NCBI GenBank assembly: GCA_021156365.1 | Contig: JAJNDK010000015.1 | Coordinates: 1 to 64,000, forward strand | Reading direction: 5' to 3' | Source: Bacteroidota bacterium | GTDB lineage: Bacteria > Bacteroidota > Bacteroidia > B-17B0 > Aurantibacillaceae | Length of the DNA stretch: 64,000 nt | In this document: positions 1 to 8,674 of the stretch, piece by piece | How the letters are laid out: the number at the start of each line of letters is the position of its first letter | How positions within the stretch are numbered: position 1 is the first letter of the stretch | The notes under the pieces: generated by a model | The model's database searches: none | What the model was told of the DNA's origin: nothing | What the model saw: only the letters and a program-made list of their open reading frames with translations | Position numbers and translations under genes: made by a program

Positions 1-89
1 ACCAGCTCTCCATACTCTATCCAGACAGGTTTAAACCAAATAACAATGTTTTGTATTAATTTTGAGTTCTTTCATTTACACAAAATTAT

Positions 90-880
90 TTATAGTCTCG
101 GCTGCGGAAGATTTTTTTCTGAGCGCAGCTGCATTTTTTGCAGACGAATGGATATTTCTTTCCGGGCGCAGAAGATCTCTCCTAAGCTAATGCAAATTTA
201 TTCCAGGTGCGGGCGCATTCTTTACCGGTGGCAGGATATTTTTTTCCCTGCATAGAATATTTTTTACAGGATCCGGCAAATTTATTCCGGGTGCGGGCGC
301 ATTCTTTACCGGTGATTGGATATTTCTTTCCGGGCGCAGAAGATATTTTACAGGATACTGCAAATTTATTCCGGGCGCGAACACATTTTTTATGACTGAC
401 AGGATATTTCTTTCCGGGCGCAGAAGATATTTTACAGGATACTGCAAATTAATTCCGGCCACGAACACATTCTTTACCGGTGACAGGATATTTCTTTCCG
501 GGCACAGAAGATATTTTACAGGATGCTGCAAATTAATTCCGGCCACGAACACATTCTTTACGAATGATTGGAAATTTCCTTCCGTGTACCGCCCATTTTT
601 CGGAAGCATACGCGCATTCCTTCCCGGGAAAGAAGAATTTATTCGCGGATCGCCACCATTCCTGCTCCCGGACAGTGCATAAAAAAGGTAGCTGCGTTCC
701 TTTTTCTTCAGCAATACTCTTTTTTTTTGCGCTAAGCCCGCATTGTCCTCACGCAAAGCTCCTGTTTCTTCCGCAACAAGTACTTTATTTGCCCGAAATA
801 CTCCCGTGAACGTTGAGATAAGCGCTGACAAATTCATCCGGGCCACTTATCAGGCCAACATAAACACTTTTTCCGGTATG
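90..880. repeat. tandem array of degenerate 21-bp units (84-bp super-repeat in the core)
   Basis: The stretch holds no convincing gene. From about 132 to 656 it is built of 21-bp units, with units of similar register but growing divergence on both sides (about 90 to 880). Four unit types (cores TATTTCTTTCCGGGCGCAGA, GATATTTTACAGGATACTGC, AATTTATTCCGGGCGCGAAC and CATTCTTTACCGGTGACAGG) cycle, giving an 84-bp period: the first type starts at 153, 237, 321, 405, 489 and 573. Because 21 is a multiple of 3, several frames stay open, including a 219-codon frame on the minus strand at 187-846, but there is no sign that any is translated. The array lies just beyond the 3' end of the LRR/T9SS gene. T-runs recurring every 21 bp fall on the same helical face, so intrinsic curvature is plausible (inference). 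Confidence 0.9.
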
Positions 881-911
881 TATTTACCCGCACGAACAGG
901 AAAAATAAAAT

Positions 912-3323
912 TTACCGTTTAATGATCTTCTCCACATAAGTACCCGAAGCCATTATTATACGTACGAAGTAGATTCCGTTCTCCAGGCCCGAAAGATTAA
1001 ACGCGTCTTTGGAAGTATCGGCCTTTGCTTCCAGTGTTTTTTCTCCCGCCAGGTTCATGATCTCGATCTTAACCACTTGTTGCTGGCCCTGCCCTTTTAT
1101 GAAAATGGAATGGGTGAAAGGATTAGGATATACCGAATAAGGTTTTGCTCCCTTGCCGCTTACTTCGTCCAGTGCCGTAACATTCGTGATCACCGTAATG
1201 GCCTCGTTTGTTAATACCGGCAGGTTATAATCGAAATAGATAGACGCTGTTTCCTTTATCTGGTTCCCTAATTGCAGGGAAGTGGACGGTTTGATGGAAA
1301 AAGCAACCAGGCCGTGGCTCATGCTTTCGTTGGATGTGCTGTCGGGGAGCATGATATTGGGGAAGTTGAAAACGATGTACCCGTTTTGCAGCAGCTGAAA
1401 CTCGCTGTAATGGCTCGATCCGGTCACCTGGATGGTTTCGGGCAATAGGCCCGGATCTGCTTTTACAACTACTTTGATGTTCTGAGCAAGGAATGTTCCT
1501 GTGTTCTGGAAATGGACCGTATAAAACAAACGCGCAGCGCTGATGTCGGCTACTGCAAGTTGTGCCAGGTTCACTTCTATTGCATTCGGATCGAAGGATC
1601 CTACTATCGTCAGTGGATTGCATGCGTTGTTATTAAGCGGTGTTTCATCAGGGCCTGCTTCGGCGATCGCACATACGTTCACCGGCGTGCCTAATGGAAC
1701 GGTGGAATCAACATGGCATTGAAAGGCAACAGATACATTCGTCAGCGGCATTACATTGTTGAAGGTGTAGATCATCGTATCGCCGGAGATGCTCTGGTAT
1801 GCGGGCAGGGAAGTGAGCAGCTGCAGGGTATTGTCCCATTTTACTTTTAAGGTAATGTTTTGCATGGTGGTGCCCGCATTTTTTACATTCACATATACAT
1901 GGCCGTCAAAGCCCGGTCTTAACCAGCCTGCGAACATATACGTTTCGAGATCGTTTTTGTTGGGTGCGGGATAGATCGAAAAATCATTCAGCGAATCGAT
2001 CTCCCCGTATGCGTGAAACAGCACATTATATCCGGCTGCTGGCGAAGGTGTATAGTATGGCGACGGGGGATAAGGCATGATCAGGTTGGTAGTAATACCC
2101 GTGTCTGTCTGCATTGCATAAAGCCCGCTGCTGTCGGAAGAAGAATACCAGTTGTTGACCGTTGATTTGATGATTTGTTGGGCTACCGTATAATCATTGT
2201 TGTCGTTGATGCCATTTCCGTTATGGTCGATAAACACATGGCCGGTAGTGAGCGGGAAGGGCTGGCAGGCTCCTGCGCTGCTGCCGCACACCGGCAGGGT
2301 GGTGGTTAAATACGGTGGCATGTTCGGCACACAGGTTATATTGGTACTGTCTGTCAGCAAAGATTGCAGATCGTTGTGTAAAGGCGGCAGGCAATTGATA
2401 GGATTAACCTTGCAGTTTAAACGATAAGTTACCTGGGAATGCAGCGAAGAAATAGTGCAATAGGAGCAGTTCAGGTCAGAGAGTGTTGGAACAGGGACGC
2501 TTGTAATAGTGGTGTGGGAGCAATTCAGTACATTTAAATACTCAATGTCCTGCAGCTTATTAAGGTTGGAAACAGAGGTATAAGAACAGTTGACAGTTTC
2601 GAGGGTTGCGCTATACAGATCAGAAAAGTCAGGCAGGTCGGTCAGCGGATTGTTATTGCAGTACAGACGCTGGCCATAAAAGGTAGGCAGGGATGTAATA
2701 GCGTTATAGGAGCAATCGAAAATATCAAGATGCGTTGCATTCGTACTGTCGGCAAAATAAGCAGCAGGTATCGATGTGAGGTTATTATGCGCGCAATAGA
2801 AATAGGTCCATGCACCGCTGTACCAAAGCCGGGGATTCGGCGGCAGGCTGCTGAGCTGGTTATAGGAGCAATTAGTACGCGATGGCCCGACATTGATCAT
2901 GAAATTATCAAGGTTCACAAAATTGTTGTGAGAAAGATCCGAAGTATAAACGTACGTGTTCGTGATCCAGTCCGGAAGAACGGATAATTGATTGTACGAC
3001 AGATCCATGGTGAGATAACTAATGACCACCTCTACGCCGGCATTTGCAGGCAAAGAGCTGATAGCGTTGTGTGACAGATCCAGGTGATCGATCACGGCTA
3101 TGTATTGCAATCCTTCCACATTGGTAATGCCCATGTTGGAAGCATTTAATGAGTCTACACCCATTACAGACATACAGGTAGTATCCATCTGCTGGCTGGC
3201 ATTGAAGCAGGAGGGAAATTCCTGGATCAGCAGCGCCCGGAAGACAGGATCCGGAATATTTATATACTGGCCGAAAGCCGAAGTGGAAAATGCTATTAAA
3301 AGAGCAAGTAAGGTGGTTTTCAT
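912..3323 (-). CDS. leucine-rich-repeat surface protein with T9SS sorting domain
   Basis: An 803-aa secreted protein. Residues 1-18 are a Sec signal peptide (MKTTLLALLIAFSTSAFG). Residues about 60-345 hold irregular leucine-rich repeats of the Bacteroidota type, with recurring L-x-C-S-x-N-x-[LI]-x-S-L-P cores and many cysteines. About 360-410 is a small domain starting GHVFIDHNGNGIND, which resembles Ca-binding/SdrD-B-like modules. About 500-715 resembles the conserved domain often found before T9SS tails (GSFDPNAIEV motif). The last 70 residues are a type A T9SS sorting domain (YSVYPNPF, then LENGIYFVRI and a KIIKR end). By family it should be exported through the outer membrane by T9SS and cleaved or anchored. 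Ligand unknown. The 21-bp array begins directly downstream. Confidence 0.9.
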   Translation of the reverse strand: MKTTLLALLIAFSTSAFGQYINIPDPVFRALLIQEFPSCFNASQQMDTTCMSVMGVDSLNASNMGITNVEGLQYIAVIDHLDLSHNAISSLPANAGVEVVISYLTMDLSYNQLSVLPDWITNTYVYTSDLSHNNFVNLDNFMINVGPSRTNCSYNQLSSLPPNPRLWYSGAWTYFYCAHNNLTSIPAAYFADSTNATHLDIFDCSYNAITSLPTFYGQRLYCNNNPLTDLPDFSDLYSATLETVNCSYTSVSNLNKLQDIEYLNVLNCSHTTITSVPVPTLSDLNCSYCTISSLHSQVTYRLNCKVNPINCLPPLHNDLQSLLTDSTNITCVPNMPPYLTTTLPVCGSSAGACQPFPLTTGHVFIDHNGNGINDNNDYTVAQQIIKSTVNNWYSSSDSSGLYAMQTDTGITTNLIMPYPPSPYYTPSPAAGYNVLFHAYGEIDSLNDFSIYPAPNKNDLETYMFAGWLRPGFDGHVYVNVKNAGTTMQNITLKVKWDNTLQLLTSLPAYQSISGDTMIYTFNNVMPLTNVSVAFQCHVDSTVPLGTPVNVCAIAEAGPDETPLNNNACNPLTIVGSFDPNAIEVNLAQLAVADISAARLFYTVHFQNTGTFLAQNIKVVVKADPGLLPETIQVTGSSHYSEFQLLQNGYIVFNFPNIMLPDSTSNESMSHGLVAFSIKPSTSLQLGNQIKETASIYFDYNLPVLTNEAITVITNVTALDEVSGKGAKPYSVYPNPFTHSIFIKGQGQQQVVKIEIMNLAGEKTLEAKADTSKDAFNLSGLENGIYFVRIIMASGTYVEKIIKR

Positions 3324-3595
3324 AGGCTTTATTTTTTAATGAATGTGAATCTTTATACTAACAAACATAAGGAAGCAGATCGATACTATCATTACCACTT
3401 ACAAGATCAGATCCACCACTTACAAATTCATACGGTATTATATCTGCCGGTTTTGCCAGGATCCGTTTATTTATCCGATCCAGGCTCTTCAAAATATATA
3501 TTGCCCATTGTTTGAACGGACTCGCTGCTTTTTTCCTTCCAGTTCTCTAAGGCAAGTAAGTCCGCCATGTTTTTTGTCTCGCTGTCGCCGTCACA

Positions 3596-3632
3596 GCAGT
3601 TGCACAAAACCGCTGTTAGCCGTTCGTACTTA
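3596..3632. other. cassette-like boundary site, left edge of AT-rich island
   Basis: TTGCACAAAACCGCTGTTAGCC lies at the 3' end of the frameshifted acetyltransferase gene. Its GTTAGCC is the inverse of the GGCTAAC at 4125-4131 on the other side of that gene. The pairing of GTTAGC and GCTAAC around one small gene resembles integron-cassette recombination sites. No integrase gene is in the window, and the attC identity is inference. Confidence 0.4.
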
Positions 3633-4099
3633 ATAATTCTTTTTGCATTTTATAATTCAAGATTTCGACATTTTTCCTGACTTGCACTTGTTCAACTACG
3701 ACTGAAAAACCATTACTTTCAAAAAAAGCTTTTGCAGTTCTACTCACGTCTGAAGTTAATGTAAAATTTTTTAAGCGTTTTGCTTCGGTTTCTAATTCGA
3801 TAAACAATTTCTGTGCAATTCCCATTCTTTGAAAATCTTTATGAACGAAAAGAACGTCAATATAATTTCCTTTATCCAAAGACGCAAAACCAACAATTTC
3901 ATTATCTGATTCCGCAACAATAAAATATTGGTTTTGAATTAAGTTTTGCCAACGTTCGGAATTTTCTATAGAAGATTTCCAGGCCTCTAGTTGCTTTTCA
4001 TCATAATCATTTTGACAAACAAAAGTTATGGTTTCAGAAAAAGAGATGTTGTATTTCAGGAAGTTCTGATAAAACTCCCTTCCGTATTTTTAGTTTCAT
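3616..4099 (-). pseudogene. GNAT-family N-acetyltransferase, frameshifted
   Basis: Read on the minus strand from ATG at 4099, the frame gives MKLKIRKGVLSELPEIQHLF and then hits TGA. Shifting by one base at a run of five T (plus-strand A5, about 4038-4042) restores a continuous protein: SETITFVCQNDYDEKQLEAW, on through the GNAT core with FVHKDFQRMGIAQKLF (acetyl-CoA loop Q/R-x-x-G-x-A) and a typical C-terminal segment AKAFFESNGF. The repaired product would be about 160 aa, a normal length for a small GNAT. The intact open part from 3616 to a TTG at 3879 covers only the C-terminal half. Either the gene is broken or the homopolymer is a sequencing error. Base composition is AT-rich compared with flanking genes, in line with acquisition on a cassette. 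Confidence 0.8.
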
Positions 4100-4119
4100 T
4101 CTAATTCGGTTTTCATAGC

Positions 4120-4160
4120 ATGAGGGCTAACGTTTTGCAAGCAGGCGTGGGCGCCTTCTC
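4120..4160. other. cassette-like boundary repeat between the two island genes
   Basis: GGCTAACGTTTTGCAAGCAG followed by GCGTGGGCGCCTT. The block TTTGCaa-GCAGGCG-TGGGCgCCTT recurs almost unchanged at 4692-4718 upstream of the next small gene, so each small gene is preceded by the same motif. The arrangement is cassette-like; the mechanism is not shown. Confidence 0.5.
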
Positions 4161-4223
4161 AAAACAAATATAGTTAAAAGGTGCAAAAGGTGCTTATGAT
4201 TGCTTGGTATTTTAGGCTGGGAA

Positions 4224-4664
4224 CTACTTAACATTGTAAGTTGTGTTTATCAATTTTTGTAAATACCAAAGTCCGAATAACCAATAAAAAACAATAAAGA
4301 ACCTTGGAACATAGTCACGAAAGGATGGCATGTAGTCTTTGTCCATGTTTTCATAGTCGACGGTCACTTTAGCAACAAAGATTGAACTATAAAGCCAACA
4401 TATACATATTGTCGGAATAAGAATTTGAAAAAGTAAAATTTTAATATGGTTATGTCTTAATGAGTCTATACTTGAAATGACAAACACTACTATTAAAGCA
4501 AATGTCAAGGTCAGACTTGATATTTTGTTTAGCAAGTCATTTCGGTTTAGCTGTCGGGCAGAAAAATTACCAACACTGTAAAGCCAAAGTGAATATATGG
4601 GATGAATAAATAACAGCAAAACAAATATACTGTTGTGCCTTACTTTAAGAATTTTTTCTGTCAT
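4224..4664 (-). CDS. small hypothetical membrane protein (about four TM segments)
   Basis: About 146 aa if started at the ATG at 4664 (MTEKILKVRHNS). The longer frame from 4715 would run its N-terminus into the boundary repeat at 4676-4725, so I prefer the internal ATG. Four hydrophobic stretches are visible: SIFVLLLFIHPIYSLWLYSV, ISSLTLTFALIVVFVISSI, ILLFQILIPTICICWLYSSI and FFIVFYWLFGLWYLQKLI. I do not recognise the family. The gene is AT-rich and lies with the broken acetyltransferase in a two-gene block flanked by similar repeats, in the same orientation. It looks like a mobile-cassette passenger of unknown function. Confidence 0.65.
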   Translation of the reverse strand: MTEKILKVRHNSIFVLLLFIHPIYSLWLYSVGNFSARQLNRNDLLNKISSLTLTFALIVVFVISSIDSLRHNHIKILLFQILIPTICICWLYSSIFVAKVTVDYENMDKDYMPSFRDYVPRFFIVFYWLFGLWYLQKLINTTYNVK

Positions 4665-4675
4665 ATTTGTCGTCA

Positions 4676-4725
4676 ATACGTTGCCTATAAAGGTTTGCGC
4701 GCAGGCGCTGGGCACCTTTAACGCA
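4676..4725. other. cassette-like boundary repeat, right edge of island
   Basis: GTTTGCGCGCAGGCGCTGGG followed by CACCTTTA. It matches the 4120-4160 site over about 25 positions with a few changes. It precedes the small membrane protein on the minus strand and lies some ten bases before the open frame of the truncated gene on the plus strand. Confidence 0.5.
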
Positions 4726-4737
4726 GTCTAAAGATAA

Positions 4738-5187
4738 CAAATTAACGATATCACCCTCCGCAATTACTTTCCCCTCCAGCGGGTTTTGCAAACGGGTGAT
4801 GCCATACCGGCTGCTGTAATCGATCCGGAGAAAGGGATCATTGCCACCTTCACCGGCTTAGGAATGCATGCGGAGATAAATGCGCCGGTCATCCAGCTTA
4901 CACAAACAGACATGGCTAAGCTAAAAGGACTGACCTTAAAAGTCGGGACTAAGATGGTAGCCGTAGCTACCTACCTGCCTGATGAGGGAAACCCTGCCGC
5001 CACCGAGTGGAAAACCTACAAAAGCATCCTGCCTTATGCCTATGCCGCGGATATGAACGAGATCACAAAAGCCTTCAACGGCATCCCGGAATCGAAATGG
5101 AAGGAGTTTTCCTATGGACTCAGCTGCATCGGCGATAAAACAAAGTTGGGAATGTACAAGATCAATCTTCCGGGGATGCAGGCTTAA
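4738..5187 (+). pseudogene. 5'-truncated remnant of an unknown protein
   Basis: The frame opens directly after an in-frame TAA at 4735-4737 and reads protein-like from the first codon (QINDITLRNYFPLQRVLQTG), but has no ATG near its beginning. The only early start is a TTG at 4786, giving 133 aa. GC content and codon use match the neighbouring chromosome, not the island. I read it as the C-terminal part of a gene whose 5' half was lost when the cassette-like island arrived. I do not recognise the product; it contains no signal peptide in the surviving part. Its stop overlaps by four bases the stop of the convergent gene at 5184. An intact TTG-initiated gene is the alternative. Confidence 0.5.
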
Positions 5188-5810
5188 TCCCAGGGGATCT
5201 CTTCCTCTTTTTTCTTCTTTGGTTTCGGCGTTTTATTATTTCGCCAGACAGTAACAGAAATACCGATCTTAACAGAGGCCATCGGTTTCAGATACGTTTC
5301 TTTTTGTTGCCTGGTATCTGCGTATATCGGATAGTATTCTGCAGTTACCTCATCCGTATAGTAATTGTAACCCAGTCCGGCAATCGCATACATACTTAGC
5401 GGGCCAGCTATCTTTGCCCTGTAGCCTGCACCGAATACATGCAGAAAGCACTTGTATCGCTCGATGTTGGAAGGCACGTAATAATTGGTCTCCGATTGTT
5501 TTCCTATTCCGAATTGTCCGTATTGCGCCTGCGTGTGCAGGAACACATGAGTGTTGAGATAATAATTATAGCTTGCCTGGAAACCGAATAAAGTCCAGCG
5601 GTACATGTCGAGTCCTGTTGTGATCTCATGCGGACCCCACCTATAGAACAAAGCCGGACCCTTAGGTATGCCTGCAAGAACATCTACCAAAGGAACAGAA
5701 GCGGATGCCCCGATCCCGAAGGATTTTACCTTAGGCGTCTTTTGTGCTGTCATGATCCCGCACAGCAGGAAGAGGAAGACTATACTTATTTTACGAATGC
5801 TGTTTCTCAT
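5184..5810 (-). CDS. outer-membrane beta-barrel-like hypothetical protein
   Basis: About 208 aa from MRNSIRKISIVFLFLLCGIM, a clear signal peptide ending TAQ. The rest alternates aromatic and small residues (for example FGFQASYNYYLNTHVFLHTQ and MYAIAGLGYNYYTDE), typical of an 8-10-strand outer-membrane barrel. The tail is basic, then acidic (KTPKPKKKKEEEIPWD), and would face the periplasm. I chose the start at 5810 because it overlaps the stop of the upstream gene by four bases (ATGA), which implies translational coupling. The longer frame to 5861 adds a non-signal-like extension. Function unknown; it pairs with the similar barrel at 5807-6418. Confidence 0.75.
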   Translation of the reverse strand: MRNSIRKISIVFLFLLCGIMTAQKTPKVKSFGIGASASVPLVDVLAGIPKGPALFYRWGPHEITTGLDMYRWTLFGFQASYNYYLNTHVFLHTQAQYGQFGIGKQSETNYYVPSNIERYKCFLHVFGAGYRAKIAGPLSMYAIAGLGYNYYTDEVTAEYYPIYADTRQQKETYLKPMASVKIGISVTVWRNNKTPKPKKKKEEEIPWD

Positions 5811-6418
5811 GATCTCTGGTATATAGAAAAACTCCAGCCCACCTGCACATAAGCCATCCATTTTATATTTTTTCCTTCATCGGGATGCGGGCCCTGGTTG
5901 TTGAACTTCGAATAATATTCGTTGGCATGAAGTGTGAAATAATTGATCCCGCCTCCGGCAGCTACCGATAGCTCCGAACGTTTGAAGAGTCTGTAACGGA
6001 AACCCGCGTCGATACCAAGGCGCAGCGATTTGATCTTGTTGGTAAGTGCGTCGGGCATTTTACCGGCATAGGAGTAGCTTCTCGCTTTGGTGAATCCGTC
6101 CGCATATTTCAGGTAATGCAGGTAATAGCCCATAGAAAAATACTTTACCATATAATGCCGTACACCCAGGTTCCAGCCGAAGATCCGCTCTTGTTTATAG
6201 ATCGAAGGCGCATAGCAGTCGATACCGGCGCTGATCTCATTGCCCCTGTTACGCAAAAAAGCACCGAGGCTAACCGGCATGCAGGGATACCCTATGAAGC
6301 CATGGAAGGAGGTATGTGTCATCAGCCCGGCTTCTACGGTCGGAAGGGAAGGAGCCTGTGCCCGGAGCTGGTATTCGGTAAATACTAACATACAAAAGAG
6401 CATCAGGTAGTGTCTCAT
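5807..6418 (-). CDS. outer-membrane beta-barrel-like hypothetical protein
   Basis: About 203 aa from MRHYLMLFCMLVFTEYQLRA, a Sec signal peptide ending RAQ. The mature part shows barrel-like strands (LGVRHYMVKYFSMGYYLHYL, LRLGIDAGFRYRLFKRSELS, WMAYVQVGWSFSIYQRS) and ends in an aromatic-rich strand. It is first in a two-gene operon: its TGA overlaps the next ATG by four bases. The two products are about the same size and general design, so they may be diverged paralogues forming one envelope function. I do not recognise a named family. Confidence 0.72.
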   Translation of the reverse strand: MRHYLMLFCMLVFTEYQLRAQAPSLPTVEAGLMTHTSFHGFIGYPCMPVSLGAFLRNRGNEISAGIDCYAPSIYKQERIFGWNLGVRHYMVKYFSMGYYLHYLKYADGFTKARSYSYAGKMPDALTNKIKSLRLGIDAGFRYRLFKRSELSVAAGGGINYFTLHANEYYSKFNNQGPHPDEGKNIKWMAYVQVGWSFSIYQRS

Positions 6419-6510
6419 ACTCTCTAAGTTACAGAATAAAATGTACATTTCATAACATTAGCTTCATTGGATCAGGGCCACAAAAAACAGGTGCGTATAC
6501 CGATATATTC

Positions 6511-6692
6511 AGCTGGCCGGACACAGATTTCACAGATTACGCTGATGAGCTGCCGGATTAAAATAAACGCAGATGGGAGTTGTAGTAATGTAATATAAGT
6601 TCTATTCCTATGACAGGCTTTAATCCTTCAAATTATATCTGCGCCATCGGTGAAATCTGTGTCTGTTTTCGAAGCTCCGTAGGAGCCGTGGT
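6511..6692. repeat. inverted-repeat intergenic element, copy A
   Basis: Left end GACACAGATTTCACAGATTA pairs with the right end GGTGAAATCTGTGTCTG. The interior carries the conserved string AATCCTTCAAATTATATCTG. A short hairpin (CTCCGTAGGAG) follows, as in copy E. It fills most of the 342-bp gap between divergently oriented genes; I see nothing else there. Confidence 0.8.
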
Positions 6693-6760
6693 TTGTCAGG
6701 CAGCGATAATACATTAATTTTAATCATCTTTTCCTGCAAAATAAAATATATATTTAATTC

Positions 6761-8461
6761 ATGAATAAATTACTTGCTTTCCTCATTTTGCAATATCTCT
6801 GTTTTGCAGTTCATGCCCAGCACACCGTGTTTTCCAGCGGCAGTAAATATGGCGTGAAAAAAGGCGGTGAGATCATCATCAAAGCAAAGTACAGCAGCAT
6901 CCTTCCCGGAGACACGGACATCTTTGCCGTGGAGAAAAAAGGCAAATGGCAATACATAAAGCCGGATGGCCGGGTGATCTATGAAGAAAAGGACGCGAAG
7001 TTCTTTCCTTTTGAGAAAGGCTACGGATTGGTATCCAATACGGAAGGCAGTGTATGGAGAACGATCGATACTGCAGGAACACTGGCCGGAACATTTTTCG
7101 ACCTGCAGGCTCCTGAGATCTGTGCCGATAAGCTACTCTTCAGCCGTTCGAAAAAAGTATACAGCAGGGACGGCACTTTTCTTTTTTCCTTTGATACGCT
7201 TAGTGCTTTGTCCGCTGATCTGTTCCTTCTTGAAAGCACTGTGCTGAAAGGAGGTTCCAAAAAGATATTGGGATTTTCGATAGGCAAAACAAAAGCAGAA
7301 ACGGAGAAACGCGTTCTGATAAAAAGCAGTGGCAAGCTCATAGAGGACTTACACAGCCTGACGATGATTGGCAACGATACGTATTACATCATGAAAGGCT
7401 GGCCCATACAGGAATCCATCATAGATGCAAAAGGACAGGAATTGTTTTCCGGGCTCACGGGTTACAGTATGCTCAAAAGCGGTCTTTGGCTGGTGAAAGC
7501 AGGAAATGCGTTCGGTATCATAGATCCGGCAGCAAAAAAGTGGCTGGTGGATACAACGGGCATTGCTTCTTTGGATAGTATAAATGGTGTGTACTGGTTA
7601 GGTGCAAAAGACAGATCTTTCAGTTATGTGGTATCCGGCACTCAGGTGACAAAAGTAAATGCCTGCTTTAAACAAAAGCTCGGCGAAGATAAACTGATGG
7701 CAGAAAGCCCCGGACAGATCCATTTGTACACCGCTTCGGGCAGGCTTATTTCGGGAGGCTACAGCGGATTTTACAACAATGCAAAAGACGGCCTGATCGT
7801 GGCGCTCAAAGGCCGGAAATATGTTTTCCTGGACATGGAGACCGGTAAAGAGGTCGGACCCTACAGAGACCTGTATTATGCCACCGGCAGCCGATCTACA
7901 GCCACCAAAGGCCAGCAGCTGATGAAAGCAGCCTTGTTCGTTATTACACTGCCTGTGTTCCCGCTCGTGCAAAACAGCATGAAGGGCAACGACAGGTACG
8001 AGTCCTATATTTATACAGCCAACTATCCATCCATGTACAACGGCGATCTTGCGATCATCGGCCTGGCAGATAAAGAAGACATTAGCTACCGGAAGGATTC
8101 TTTATTCCTCACAACGGAGTCTGCCCTGAAGTATTATTACATCAATAAAAAGGGAGAGATCGTTTCACCCGGATACGAAGAAGCAATGGACTTTGCCAAC
8201 GGCTGGGCATGGGTGAAAGACAGCAAAGGATATTTCAGGGTGGATAAAACATTCCGGCCACTGGACAAGGAGCATTACCTGGAAGTGGACAAGCTTTGGG
8301 AAGGAGAATACTACACCGTCTCCAAAGGACCTTTCAATAAGGGACTGATAGATAAGAACGGCAAACTCGTAGCTCCGACAAAATACGACTGGATCGAAAC
8401 AGAAAACGATAAGATCATTGGGAGAAAAGGCGGGGATGGAACTGTTTTAGTGACAAAGTAG
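6761..8461 (+). CDS. secreted WG-repeat protein
   Basis: 566 aa with signal peptide MNKLLAFLILQYLCFAVHAQ. The body consists of WG-type repeats, each a beta-rich unit around K-x-G-[LV]-[IV]-D-x-x-G-K-x-[IV]-x-P-x-Y-D. The clearest are KYGVKKGGEIIIKAKYSSI near the N-terminus and NKGLIDKNGKLVAPTKYDWI at the C-terminus, with decayed copies between (FGIIDPAAKKWLVDT, YYYINKKGEIVSPGYEEAMD). Such proteins are common in Bacteroidota, are exported, and are thought to act in binding. The specific partner is not known. There is no T9SS tail. It is monocistronic and flanked on both sides by copies of the inverted-repeat element. Confidence 0.85.
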   Translation: MNKLLAFLILQYLCFAVHAQHTVFSSGSKYGVKKGGEIIIKAKYSSILPGDTDIFAVEKKGKWQYIKPDGRVIYEEKDAKFFPFEKGYGLVSNTEGSVWRTIDTAGTLAGTFFDLQAPEICADKLLFSRSKKVYSRDGTFLFSFDTLSALSADLFLLESTVLKGGSKKILGFSIGKTKAETEKRVLIKSSGKLIEDLHSLTMIGNDTYYIMKGWPIQESIIDAKGQELFSGLTGYSMLKSGLWLVKAGNAFGIIDPAAKKWLVDTTGIASLDSINGVYWLGAKDRSFSYVVSGTQVTKVNACFKQKLGEDKLMAESPGQIHLYTASGRLISGGYSGFYNNAKDGLIVALKGRKYVFLDMETGKEVGPYRDLYYATGSRSTATKGQQLMKAALFVITLPVFPLVQNSMKGNDRYESYIYTANYPSMYNGDLAIIGLADKEDISYRKDSLFLTTESALKYYYINKKGEIVSPGYEEAMDFANGWAWVKDSKGYFRVDKTFRPLDKEHYLEVDKLWEGEYYTVSKGPFNKGLIDKNGKLVAPTKYDWIETENDKIIGRKGGDGTVLVTK

Positions 8462-8467
8462 CCAGCA

Positions 8468-8642
8468 GGCCGGCCGCAGATTTTCGCGGATTTCGCAGAT
8501 TTTTGTATGCGTTATTAAGGGATTTGCTATAATTTCAGAGATTAGTCCACCATACGCTTGCGCCAATCGCATGTTGCCTTAACTTTAGCCACAATCCTTC
8601 AAATTATATCTGCGGAATCCGCGGAAATCTGCGGCTGTTTTC
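8468..8642. repeat. inverted-repeat intergenic element, copy B
   Basis: Left end GGCCGCAGATTTTCGCGGAT and right end GCGGAAATCTGCGGCTGTTTTC are inverted repeats. The interior has the family string CAATCCTTCAAATTATATCT. It occupies the whole gap between two convergent genes and could act as a bidirectional transcription stop because of its long stem (inference). Confidence 0.85.
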
Positions 8643-8674
8643 AAACCAGTATTGGGCGTAATGATTCCCTATGA

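Noticed and set aside
187-846. 219-codon open frame on the minus strand across the first repeat array
   Set aside because: The frame stays open because the unit is 21 bp; the translation is a repeat with no signal or known domain, and other frames are open too.
3467-3568. 33-codon minus-strand frame (MADLLALENW...) beside the island
   Set aside because: Too short, no recognised motif and no clear promoter; it may be part of the boundary sequence.
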